A stretch of DNA of 59,559 nt, taken from Prevotellaceae bacterium UBA2448. GTDB taxonomy: Bacteria; Bacteroidota; Bacteroidia; Bacteroidales; Bacteroidaceae. This document shows, piece by piece, positions 6,894-15,227 of the stretch. Each line of letters opens with the position of its first letter. Positions within the stretch are counted from its first letter, which is position 1. Below the pieces are notes generated by a model. It ran no database searches. It had not been told where the DNA came from and saw only the letters and a program-made list of their open reading frames with translations. Location: contig DDQG01000005.1 of the NCBI GenBank assembly GCA_002342585.1, positions 1 through 59,559 on the forward strand, given 5' to 3'. Made by a program: the position numbers and the translations under genes.

Positions 6894-8207
6894 ATGGCAA
6901 ATTTAGTAGCGATTGTGGGCAGACCGAATGTGGGGAAGTCCACGCTGTTTAACAGACTGACGAAGACCCGTCACGCGATTGTAAGCGACGAGGCTGGCAC
7001 GACGCGCGACCGACAGTACGGCAAGTGCGAGTGGTGCAATAAGGAGTTTTCCGTGGTGGATACGGGCGGCTGGGTTGTGAACTCGGACGATGTGTTCGAG
7101 GAGGAAATTCGCCGACAGGTGAAGATTGCGCTCGACGAGTGCGACGTGATTCTTTTCCTCGTGGATGTGAAGACGGGCGTGACGGACCTCGACGAGCAGG
7201 TGGCTGACATCCTGCGCCGCAGCAAGGTGCCTACGATTCTCGTTGCCAACAAGACGGACACGAACGATCTGCGCTACGATGCTGCCGAGTTCTACAGCCT
7301 TGGACTGGGCGACCCGATGTGCATCAGTTCGGCTTCGGGCAGCGGCACGGGCGATTTGCTCGATAAGGTGGTGGCAAGCTTCAAGAAGGAACTGACGGAG
7401 GTTGTGGAGGAGGAGATTCCCCGCATAGCCGTGGTGGGTCGTCCGAATGCCGGAAAGTCGTCTATCATCAATGCTTTCCTCGACGATAACCGCAACGTGG
7501 TGACCGACATTGCCGGCACGACTCGCGACTCTATCTACACGAAGTACGAGAAGTTCGGATTTAATTTCTACCTCGTCGATACTGCCGGAATCCGCAAGAA
7601 GAACAAGGTCAGCGAGGACCTGGAGTACTACAGCGTGATGCGCAGTATCCGTGCCATTGAGAACAGCGACATCTGCGTGATGATGGTCGATGCTACCCGA
7701 GGCATTGAGGGTCAGGACATCAATATCTTCCAGATTGTGCAGAAGAACCAGAAGGGTCTGGTTGTGGTGGTGAACAAGTGGGACATTGCCGAGGACAAGT
7801 CGAACGAGGCTATCCGCCACTTCGAACATGCCATCCGCGAACGCTTTGCTCCGTTTACCGACTTCAGCATCATTTTTGCTTCAGCAGTGACGAAGCAGCG
7901 CATCTTCAAGGTGCTGGAGGAGGCTCAGAGGGTTTACGACATGAGGGTGAAGAAGATTTCCACCCGCCAGCTCAACGAGGTGATGCTGCCTATCATCGAG
8001 GCTACTCCGCCGCCATCGCTCAAGGGCAAGTACATCAAGATAAAGTACTGCATGCAGATTCCGGAGACCCGCGTGCCTTCGTTTGTATTCTATGCCAACC
8101 TGCCGCAGTACGTGAAGGAGCCTTACCGCAGGTTCCTCGAGAATAAGATCAGAGAAAAGTGGGATTTCCGTGGTACACCAATCAATGTTTATGTCAGACA
8201 GAAGTAA
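6894..8207 (+). CDS. der: GTPase Der (EngA)
   Basis: Der is a double-GTPase that acts in maturation of the 50S ribosomal subunit. The 437-residue protein has two G-domains in tandem: the first P-loop GRPNVGKS at residues 9-16, the second GRPNAGKSS near residue 183, each with its own DTGG/DTAG and NKxD motif, and a C-terminal KH-like domain. The ATG at 6894 is chosen over 6870 because the promoter covers the latter and MANLVAIVGRPN is the family start. The small lipoprotein gene downstream overlaps its last codons. Confidence 0.96.
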   Translation: MANLVAIVGRPNVGKSTLFNRLTKTRHAIVSDEAGTTRDRQYGKCEWCNKEFSVVDTGGWVVNSDDVFEEEIRRQVKIALDECDVILFLVDVKTGVTDLDEQVADILRRSKVPTILVANKTDTNDLRYDAAEFYSLGLGDPMCISSASGSGTGDLLDKVVASFKKELTEVVEEEIPRIAVVGRPNAGKSSIINAFLDDNRNVVTDIAGTTRDSIYTKYEKFGFNFYLVDTAGIRKKNKVSEDLEYYSVMRSIRAIENSDICVMMVDATRGIEGQDINIFQIVQKNQKGLVVVVNKWDIAEDKSNEAIRHFEHAIRERFAPFTDFSIIFASAVTKQRIFKVLEEAQRVYDMRVKKISTRQLNEVMLPIIEATPPPSLKGKYIKIKYCMQIPETRVPSFVFYANLPQYVKEPYRRFLENKIREKWDFRGTPINVYVRQK

Positions 8208-8616
8208 AAAGGCCGTGCGCTGTGTGGCGCTGCTCACTGTGCTCGCCCTGCTTGTGGGCTGCGGAGCAAAGCAGAAAAGCCGCGACGAGTTGTTGAAGGA
8301 ATTTGTGGAGAGAGCTCTGATGGAGCGCTACCTGACGAACGACTACGATTTGTACCTGAACGATGTGGACTACGGCGTGGAACTCGACACCGTGCAGCAG
8401 CAGATGCTCGTTGCCATCCACAAGCAGTTTGCCGACTATCAGGAGAAAAAGCACGGTCCGGTGGCTTATGTGAATATGACCGACGTGGTGAAGGAGGAGG
8501 GCGACTCGGTGTGCTACGTGCACTACATCGTTGCCTATGCCGACAGCACGCAGGAAAGTGCTGTGATGAAGGTAGCTTACGAGGGCGGCGAGTGGAAGAT
8601 AAAGAGCAGGAACTAA
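8191..8616 (+). CDS. Small lipoprotein of unknown function
   Basis: A protein of about 141 residues (start at ATG 8191, or 8185 for two more residues) with a lipoprotein signal and the lipobox LLVGC. The mature part is charged and resembles proteins with a DUF4878/NTF2-like tail (SAVMKVAYEGGEWKIKS), which is a weak impression only. The start lies inside the last codons of der in another frame, so the two are probably translated from one mRNA. No function can be assigned. Confidence 0.7.
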   Translation: MSDRSKKAVRCVALLTVLALLVGCGAKQKSRDELLKEFVERALMERYLTNDYDLYLNDVDYGVELDTVQQQMLVAIHKQFADYQEKKHGPVAYVNMTDVVKEEGDSVCYVHYIVAYADSTQESAVMKVAYEGGEWKIKSRN

Positions 8617-8620
8617 TATG

Positions 8621-8730
8621 TAAAGTTTAAAGTTTAAAGTTTAAAGTTTAAGGAGTTCAAAAAGTTTAAAGTTCAAGGGGGGGGGTCGTTTTTCGTCTTT
8701 CGTTTTTCGTCTTTCGTTTTTCGTCTTTCG
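8621..8730. repeat. Low-complexity intergenic repeats with a G9 tract
   Basis: The gap holds four copies of TAAAGTT (8621-8648), a run of nine G (8677-8685), and three and a bit copies of the 14-mer TCGTTTTTCGTCTT (8686-8730). No promoter motif was found. The transporter ATG at 8743 follows directly. Confidence 0.9.
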
Positions 8731-8742
8731 TAAAAAAATATT

Positions 8743-10092
8743 ATGGGTTTTTCATCAAAAATAGGGGCGATATTGGCAGCAGCAGGTTCTGCCGTCGGAC
8801 TGGGCAACATCTGGCGCTTCCCGACTGAGACGGGAATGAACGGCGGTGCTGCCTTCATCCTGATATACGTGCTGTTCATGATTTTGTTCGGAGCTCCCAT
8901 AATGCTGACGGAGTTCACCATCGGGCGCTACGGACAGAAAGACGTGGCAGACTCGTTCGAACGCATGAGTGGCGGACGCAAGGGCTGGAGACTCATGGGA
9001 CTCATGCCCGTCGTGGCTGGTCTGCTGGTGCTCAGCTACTACGCCGTAGTGTGCGGCTGGACTCTCTACTACGCCTACGTTGCCGGCATCGACGGTTTTG
9101 CAGGAAAAACTCCCGAACAGTACGTGAGCGACTTCCAGCAGTTTGCCGCTTCGCCCACAGAACCGCTCATCTGGATTCTGCTCATTATGATTATTACGTG
9201 CGGAATCATCTCGCTCGGAGTGAGAAAAGGCATTGAACGCGGAGCAAAAATCCTGATGCCTTTGCTCTTCGTCTGCATCATCGTGCTGGTGTGCTTCTCG
9301 GTTAGTCTGCCCAACGCAGAGAGGGGACTCAAGTTTCTCTTTTACCCCGACTTCAGCAAGATAAACGGCTCGACCGCGCTCTCTGCATTGGGACAGGCGT
9401 TCTTTTCGCTCAGCGTTGGCATCGGTTGTCTCTGCACCTACGCCTGCTACTTCCGCAAAGACGTGAACCTCTTCAAGGACAGCCTTGCCGTGGCATTTAT
9501 CGACACACTCGTCGCACTGATGGCTGGTCTGATAATCTTCCCCGCCGTCTATTCTGTGCCCGGACTTACTCCCGATGCAGGTCCGTCGCTCGTCTTCATA
9601 ACCCTGCCAAACGTTTTCCAGCACGTATTCGGCGGCGCATCCGTATTTGCCTACGCATTCTCGCTGCTCTTCTACGTGCTCCTCGTCATAGCCGCCATCA
9701 CCTCCAGCATCTCTATGCTCGAAATGGTTGTGGCATACTTCCACGAAGAATACGGATGGAGCCGTCCCGCAGTGGCAGTAGCCGTCTCCATCTTCTGCAT
9801 GCTTCTGGCAGCGGGGTGCTCGCTCTCGTTCGGAGTGTGGGCAGACAAGACAGTGTTCGGTCTCGGTATGTTCGACCTTTTCGACTTCATCGTAGCCAAA
9901 CTCCTCATGCCCGTCGGCAGCTTCGTCATGTGCATATTCCTCGGCTGGGTGGTCGATGAAAAGACCGTTCGCATGGAAGTGACCAATGGCGGAAAGATTC
10001 AGACCGTGCTCTATCCAGTGTGGCGATTCATCATACGCTATTTTGCCCCCATAGGCATAATCCTCATTTTCATCAACGAAATAGGGTGGTAG
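8743..10092 (+). CDS. Sodium-dependent transporter, NSS/SNF family
   Basis: A 449-residue inner-membrane protein of the neurotransmitter:sodium symporter family (LeuT/MhsT-like), which imports amino acids or related amines with Na+. The signature is at the N-terminus: SAVGLGNIWRFP with the unwound TM1 region, then GGAAFILIYVLF and a conserved GxPxMLTEFTIGR-like segment. About 11-12 hydrophobic segments can be counted. The substrate cannot be predicted. Homopolymer tracts flank the gene: nine G before it and eight C after it (10110-10117). Confidence 0.9.
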   Translation: MGFSSKIGAILAAAGSAVGLGNIWRFPTETGMNGGAAFILIYVLFMILFGAPIMLTEFTIGRYGQKDVADSFERMSGGRKGWRLMGLMPVVAGLLVLSYYAVVCGWTLYYAYVAGIDGFAGKTPEQYVSDFQQFAASPTEPLIWILLIMIITCGIISLGVRKGIERGAKILMPLLFVCIIVLVCFSVSLPNAERGLKFLFYPDFSKINGSTALSALGQAFFSLSVGIGCLCTYACYFRKDVNLFKDSLAVAFIDTLVALMAGLIIFPAVYSVPGLTPDAGPSLVFITLPNVFQHVFGGASVFAYAFSLLFYVLLVIAAITSSISMLEMVVAYFHEEYGWSRPAVAVAVSIFCMLLAAGCSLSFGVWADKTVFGLGMFDLFDFIVAKLLMPVGSFVMCIFLGWVVDEKTVRMEVTNGGKIQTVLYPVWRFIIRYFAPIGIILIFINEIGW

Positions 10093-10136
10093 GATTTTTT
10101 TTCATAGTACCCCCCCCATTTTTATTTCAAAAAAAG

Positions 10137-10168
10137 TTTGTAATATACATTATATGTAATACATTTGT
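10137..10168 (+). promoter_or_regulatory. Promoter for the vWA lipoprotein gene
   Basis: TTTG at 10137-10140 and TACATTTGT at 10160-10168 with a 19-base spacer form a full -33/-7 pair. It leaves a leader of about 80 nt before the ATG at 10256. Confidence 0.75.
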
Positions 10169-10255
10169 GCCCGACTACTATAGTCCACTTGAGATAAGGT
10201 TCCGATTTTCGTTTTGTTATAAATAATTTAATACCTAATTAAAACTTAAACTACT

Positions 10256-11512
10256 ATGAGAAAACATTATTTTTTATGTATTTCAGCTTTTACGCTGATG
10301 CTCGGTGCTATTAACATGTCGTGTAGTAGTGATGATAAGAATCCTCCTGAAAATCCTCCAGTACAGCCGCCTGTAATCAATGGTGTTCCGTCCGATGAGG
10401 CTGCAGGTCAGGCACCAGAAGTTACTGCCAATACGGTAACAATTCCTAATATCTCTGCGCCATACGTAGAAGTGGGTTCGGAGGGTGCTATCGGTAATAT
10501 CAGTATGACAGGTATCAAGGGCTTGGACGGAGAATTTATGAAACTTATCGGTACAAGCCAGGCTGACCAGAATATTTGGATGACAATAGACGGCAAACCA
10601 AAATCAATTGCTATTGTTAATGGAAACGAAGCAACTACCAAGGCAGCCGCAAAGGGTTTGGCAGATATAGTATTCTTGGTTGACGATTCAGGTTCTATGG
10701 GTGAAGAGGCAGACTCTATAGCAAAACAGATAATGCAGTGGAGCAAGGTGCTGGAGCAGACTGTTGACTGCCGTTTCGGCTGTGTAGGATATGGTGCTAA
10801 CTATAGTGCTATAGATGGAGCAATGAATCTGAATGTTGTCGATTCACTTGAATATTATCTTAATCAGAGGAAAAGCTCATATTATTATGGAAGTAGTACT
10901 GTAAGAGGTACATACCGTACACAAGGATTCTGGGGAGCTGATAGTGCCCGTCTGAGTGATAATGTTGCAAATTATGATCATCAGGGATACTATGAATGTG
11001 GTGTGACAGCACTGTATTATGCTGATAAAGAATTTACATTCCGCGACGGTGCCAACAGAATTTATCTGAATTTCACTGATGAGCCCAACCAACCGGACAG
11101 AAAATCTCAATGGTCTGTAGAAACACTGAATCCAAAAGACTCCTTGGGAATCTATAACTGGAATCCGTCTAAGGGAACGGTGCATAGCATTTATAGCGAA
11201 TCTGATACCTTAAATTATATAGGACCTAACGGATACTATTATCCGGCAAATAAGCAAAGTTTATATTCCAGCGAGGCTCCTTGGCTCATGTCTGATTATA
11301 CAGGTGGTATAACACTTTTTACCAATCCGTACTTCAGAGAGTTCAGACTTGACAATATCGAGGTTACAGCTGCAATCGTCAGTACATACATACTCCGTTT
11401 CAACATCACTGATGAACTGCGCAATGGTTTGCATACTATCGAAATTATTATTAAGGATTCAAACAATAATCAGGCTAAGAAGAAATTTGAGAACGTTTCT
11501 TTTAATTTCTAA
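10256..11512 (+). CDS. Lipoprotein with a von Willebrand factor A domain
   Basis: The 418-residue protein has a lipoprotein signal (lipobox MSC near residue 23), a Pro/Asn-rich linker (DDKNPPENPPVQPP), an Ig-like stretch, and from about residue 138 a vWA domain with the MIDAS motif DxSxS in FLVDDSGSMGEE. A later FTDEPNQPD fits the MIDAS aspartate loop. vWA domains bind protein or glycan ligands through a metal ion, so a surface adhesion role is likely. It is a single-gene unit with its own promoter and a long hairpin downstream. The partner is unknown. Confidence 0.8.
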   Translation: MRKHYFLCISAFTLMLGAINMSCSSDDKNPPENPPVQPPVINGVPSDEAAGQAPEVTANTVTIPNISAPYVEVGSEGAIGNISMTGIKGLDGEFMKLIGTSQADQNIWMTIDGKPKSIAIVNGNEATTKAAAKGLADIVFLVDDSGSMGEEADSIAKQIMQWSKVLEQTVDCRFGCVGYGANYSAIDGAMNLNVVDSLEYYLNQRKSSYYYGSSTVRGTYRTQGFWGADSARLSDNVANYDHQGYYECGVTALYYADKEFTFRDGANRIYLNFTDEPNQPDRKSQWSVETLNPKDSLGIYNWNPSKGTVHSIYSESDTLNYIGPNGYYYPANKQSLYSSEAPWLMSDYTGGITLFTNPYFREFRLDNIEVTAAIVSTYILRFNITDELRNGLHTIEIIIKDSNNNQAKKKFENVSFNF

Positions 11513-11530
11513 AATCAGCCGACAATATAC

Positions 11531-11577
11531 ATAGAACAGACAGCCAGCTTCAACAAAAAGCCGGCTGTCTGTTCTAT
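11531..11577 (+). terminator. Hairpin after the vWA lipoprotein gene
   Basis: ATAGAACAGACAGCC (11531-11545) pairs perfectly with GGCTGTCTGTTCTAT (11563-11577). No strong T-run follows, but it is the only candidate terminator in this gap. Confidence 0.65.
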
Positions 11578-11647
11578 AGTATTACCATTGTTTCTTTCCT
11601 GCTACATTTCAAACTCATGAAAAAATAATATTGTTTTAATGGTAGGA

Positions 11648-11680
11648 TTTTGCCGTCTGAGAAATTTGTCGTAACTTCGC
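11648..11680 (+). promoter_or_regulatory. Promoter for the tig-clpP-clpX operon
   Basis: TTTTG at 11648-11652 and TAACTTCGC at 11672-11680 have a 19-base spacer. The leader to the trigger factor ATG at 11754 is about 65 nt. Confidence 0.65.
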
Positions 11681-11753
11681 GCCACTTTTGGTTCAGTAAC
11701 CGACGAAAGACTTTTTTTAAGGTAATAATCAAAAAACATTATATTTTACATTT

Positions 11754-13091
11754 ATGAATATTTCAATCAAGAACATTGACAAGGTAAATGCTGAGGTTAC
11801 AGTAGTGATTGAGCCTGCAGATTATACCGAAAACTACGCAAAAGCTGTTAAGGACGCAAAGAAGAAACTGAATATGCCAGGCTTCCGCCCGGGTATGGTG
11901 CCAACAGGACTCATCAAGAAGCAGTTCGGACCAAGCATTCTGGCTGAGGAAGTAAACCGCCTGTTGAGCGACAAACTCTTCAGCTACATTCAGGAAAACA
12001 AAGTACAGATGCTCGGCAGCCCACTGCCACAGGAAGTAAACAACCAGGTAGAACTCGTTGAGGGTGGCACTTTCACATTCAAGTTCGACCTTGCCATCGC
12101 TCCTGAATTCGACGCTACACTGAGCAAGAAAGACAAAATCACATACTACAACGTAGAAGTGTCTGACGAGATGATCGACCGCCAGGTTGAAATGTACCGT
12201 CAGCGCGGTGGCAAGTACGACAAGGTTGACAGCTACGAAGACAACGACATGGTGAAGGGTGTTGTAACCGAACTCGAAGGCGAAAACCCTGTAAGCGTTG
12301 AAGGCGCTGTCATGCTGCCAAAGTACTTCCGCAACGACGATCAGAAGAAACTCTTCAAAGGTGCTAAGACAAACGACGTAATCAAGTTCAACCCTGCAAA
12401 GGCTTACGACAACAACGAGGCAGAACTCGCTTCACTCCTCAAGGTGAACAAGGAAGACGCTCTGAAGCACACAGGCGACTGCCAGTTCCAGATTACTGAA
12501 ATCACTCGTTTCGTTCAGGGACCGCTCAACGAGGAACTCTTCGAAAGCGTATTCCCAGGTGGTGAAGTGAAGACTGAAGAGCAGTTCCGCGCTCGCATCA
12601 AGGAAACTATCGAAAACCAGTTCGCAAAGGACTCTGACTATAAGTTCATCCTCGACGTGAAGAAGTACGAGGCTGAGAAAATCGGTAAACTCGAATTCCC
12701 AGACGAGAAACTCAAGAAGATTATGGCTGCCAACGCTGGTGGCGACGAGAAGAAGGTTGAGGAAAACTACGAGAAGAGTATCGAAGAACTCACTTGGCAC
12801 CTCGTTAAGGAACAGCTCGTAGAGAAGTGCGGCATCAAGGTTGACGACGAAGACGTGAAGAACATGGCTAAGGAAGTGACTCGCATGCAGTTCGCACAGT
12901 ACGGCATGATGAACATTCCAGACGAATACCTCGAAGGTTCTGTAAAGGAAATGCTCAAGAAGCGCGAAACTGTTGACAACCTCATCGACCGCTGCATCGA
13001 AGTAAAACTCGGAGCTGCACTCAAGGAACTGGTTACCCTGACAAACAAGAAGGTAACAGCAGAGGAATTCAATAAGATGTTTGAAAACTAA
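11754..13091 (+). CDS. tig: Trigger factor
   Basis: Trigger factor is the ribosome-bound chaperone that first meets new polypeptides. The 445-residue protein begins with the ribosome-docking domain, whose signature is MPGFRPGMVP at about residues 39-48. The Lys common in the proteobacterial FRxGK motif is Met here. The substrate-binding C-terminal arms follow. The central PPIase region is poorly recognisable, as I would expect in Bacteroidetes members. It heads an operon with clpP and clpX (36-bp and 0-bp gaps), coupling nascent-chain folding with protein quality control. Confidence 0.92.
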   Translation: MNISIKNIDKVNAEVTVVIEPADYTENYAKAVKDAKKKLNMPGFRPGMVPTGLIKKQFGPSILAEEVNRLLSDKLFSYIQENKVQMLGSPLPQEVNNQVELVEGGTFTFKFDLAIAPEFDATLSKKDKITYYNVEVSDEMIDRQVEMYRQRGGKYDKVDSYEDNDMVKGVVTELEGENPVSVEGAVMLPKYFRNDDQKKLFKGAKTNDVIKFNPAKAYDNNEAELASLLKVNKEDALKHTGDCQFQITEITRFVQGPLNEELFESVFPGGEVKTEEQFRARIKETIENQFAKDSDYKFILDVKKYEAEKIGKLEFPDEKLKKIMAANAGGDEKKVEENYEKSIEELTWHLVKEQLVEKCGIKVDDEDVKNMAKEVTRMQFAQYGMMNIPDEYLEGSVKEMLKKRETVDNLIDRCIEVKLGAALKELVTLTNKKVTAEEFNKMFEN

Positions 13092-13127
13092 TATTCAGGT
13101 ATTCAACCAACGTTTGAAACAAAAACT

Positions 13128-13799
13128 ATGAGTTACACAGACTTTAGAAATTTTGCTACAAAACACCTCGGTGTAAACAGCATGGTTCTCGACGATGTCG
13201 TAAAGGCGCAGTCAGGCTATCTGAACCCATACATCCTCGAGGAACGCCAGTTGAACGTAACACAACTCGACGTTTTCTCACGACTCATGATGGACCGCAT
13301 CATCTTCCTCGGCACAGAAGTGAACGACTACACTGCTAACGTGCTGCAGGCTCAGATGCTCTATCTCGACAGCGTGGACAGTGGCAAGGACATCAGCATA
13401 TATATCAACTCGCCCGGTGGCAGCGTATATGCCGGACTCGGAATCTACGACACCATGCAGTTCGTAAACAGTGATATCCAGACCATCTGTACCGGTATGG
13501 CAGCATCAATGGCAGCTGTACTCCTCGTTGCAGGAAAAGAAGGAAAGCGCTCTGCACTGCCTCACAGCCGCATCATGATTCACCAGCCAATGGGAGGCGC
13601 ACAGGGACAGGCAAGCGACATCGAAATCACTGCCCGCGAGATTCAGAAGTTGAAGAAGGAACTCTACACAATCATAAGCGACCATAGCCACCAGCCATTC
13701 GACAAAGTGTGGGCCGACTCCGACCGCGACTACTGGATGACTGCTGAAGAGGCTAAGGAATACGGAATGGTTGACGAAGTGCTGACAAGAAAGAAGTAA
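13128..13799 (+). CDS. clpP: ATP-dependent Clp protease proteolytic subunit ClpP
   Basis: ClpP forms the tetradecameric serine protease chamber fed by ClpX. The 223-residue protein carries the catalytic Ser in GMAASMAA and the catalytic His in RIMIHQPMGG; the Asp of the triad should lie in the following helix region. The handle region and the N-terminal substrate loop are of normal size. Its stop codon is immediately followed by the ATG of clpX, so the protease and its unfoldase are made from one message. Confidence 0.97.
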   Translation: MSYTDFRNFATKHLGVNSMVLDDVVKAQSGYLNPYILEERQLNVTQLDVFSRLMMDRIIFLGTEVNDYTANVLQAQMLYLDSVDSGKDISIYINSPGGSVYAGLGIYDTMQFVNSDIQTICTGMAASMAAVLLVAGKEGKRSALPHSRIMIHQPMGGAQGQASDIEITAREIQKLKKELYTIISDHSHQPFDKVWADSDRDYWMTAEEAKEYGMVDEVLTRKK

Positions 13800-15032
13800 A
13801 TGGCTCCAAGAATAAATAGATGCTCGTTTTGTGGACGTTCCGACAAGGAAGTCAACCTGCTCATTAGCGGTGTCAACGGTTTCATCTGCGACGAATGTGC
13901 CCAACAGGCATACGAATTAGCAGTTGAAAATAAACGCAAGAAAGAGCGTGTGGATTTGTCCAAACTGCCTAAACCTGCTGAGATAAAAGACTACCTCGAC
14001 AAGTACGTCATCGGACAGGACGACGCAAAGAAAACTCTCTCAGTAGCTGTTTACAACCACTACAAGCGCTTGCAGCACCCAGAAGCGGAGGACGATGTAG
14101 AACTGGAGAAGTCCAACATCATCATGGTGGGAAGCACCGGTACAGGTAAGACCCTCTTGGCACGAACCATCGCAAAACTCCTCGTCGTTCCTTTTACTAT
14201 CGTTGACGCTACAGTGCTTACCGAAGCTGGATATGTCGGAGAAGACGTCGAAAGCCTCTTGGCACGACTCCTACAAGCTGCCGACTACGACGTGGCAAAA
14301 GCAGAAACCGGAATAGTCTTTATTGACGAGATTGATAAGATCGCCCGCAAGGGAGACAACCCAAGCATCACACGCGACGTCAGTGGCGAAGGTGTGCAGC
14401 AGGGACTGCTCAAACTCCTCGAAGGTTCCATTGTCAACGTTCCACCACAGGGCGGACGCAAGCATCCGGAACAGAAATTCATTCAGGTCAACACCAAGAA
14501 CATCTTGTTTATCTGTGGAGGAGCTTTCGACGGTATCGAAAAACGTATTGCTCAGCGCCTGAACACCCACGTAGTTGGATTTGACGCAGCTCGCAACGTT
14601 GCAAAGATAGACAAGAGCAATATGATGCAGTATATAGCCCCAATGGATTTGAAGTCATTCGGACTTATACCTGAAATCATCGGACGACTGCCAATCCTTA
14701 CGCATTTGGAACCACTTGACCGTACTGCACTGCGCAGAATCCTGACAGAACCGAAAAACTCCATCATAAAGCAATACATCCGACTCTTTGCTCTCGATGG
14801 GGTAGAACTCATCTTCGAGGAAGCCGTATTCGAATATGTAGTTGATAAAGCAGTAGAATTCAAACTCGGTGCACGCGGACTCCGTTCACTCGTCGAAACT
14901 ATTATGGTCGATCCGATGTACGAGATTCCATCTAAGCATGTTGACAAGTACACTGTCACACTCGAGTATGCAAAGCAACAGGTGGAAAAAGCCAATATGT
15001 TCGTGCTGAAAGAACAGACGGAAGATAAGTAA
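13800..15032 (+). CDS. clpX: ATP-dependent protease ATP-binding subunit ClpX
   Basis: ClpX is the hexameric AAA+ unfoldase that delivers substrates to ClpP. The 410-residue protein has an N-terminal zinc-binding domain with Cys at residues 8, 11, 30 and 33, Walker A GSTGTGKT, Walker B VFIDEIDK, and the family segment GEGVQQGLLKLLEGS. The ATG directly abuts the clpP stop codon. A hairpin terminator follows at 15059. Confidence 0.97.
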   Translation: MAPRINRCSFCGRSDKEVNLLISGVNGFICDECAQQAYELAVENKRKKERVDLSKLPKPAEIKDYLDKYVIGQDDAKKTLSVAVYNHYKRLQHPEAEDDVELEKSNIIMVGSTGTGKTLLARTIAKLLVVPFTIVDATVLTEAGYVGEDVESLLARLLQAADYDVAKAETGIVFIDEIDKIARKGDNPSITRDVSGEGVQQGLLKLLEGSIVNVPPQGGRKHPEQKFIQVNTKNILFICGGAFDGIEKRIAQRLNTHVVGFDAARNVAKIDKSNMMQYIAPMDLKSFGLIPEIIGRLPILTHLEPLDRTALRRILTEPKNSIIKQYIRLFALDGVELIFEEAVFEYVVDKAVEFKLGARGLRSLVETIMVDPMYEIPSKHVDKYTVTLEYAKQQVEKANMFVLKEQTEDK

Positions 15033-15058
15033 ACATCACATTATAAATTATATATAGA

Positions 15059-15100
15059 GAGCAAAGGTGACAAATCAAGTCCTTTTTGCTCCCTTTTTTG
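15059..15100 (+). terminator. Terminator of tig-clpP-clpX
   Basis: GAGCAAA (15059-15065) pairs with TTTGCTC (15085-15091), with an inner GAC/GTC pair, followed by CC and six T residues. Confidence 0.65.
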
Positions 15101-15165
15101 TCTTGGTTCGAATTAAGTTAATAATTGTCAAATTACAAATATTTGAAATTTTTTTCTTGCTTTTC

Positions 15166-15197
15166 TTTGCAAAATAAATTGTGTTCCATAACTTTGT
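15166..15197 (+). promoter_or_regulatory. Promoter for recQ
   Basis: TTTG at 15166-15169 and TAACTTTGT at 15189-15197 with a 19-base spacer; leader of about 25 nt to ATG 15228. Confidence 0.7.
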
Positions 15198-15227
15198 GGT
15201 CAGCGACAATAAACAACCAAAATTACG

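Noticed and set aside
8755..9744. 329-codon minus-strand frame opposite the NSS transporter
   Set aside because: His/Glu/Cys-rich composition typical of an antisense shadow, no recognisable domain.
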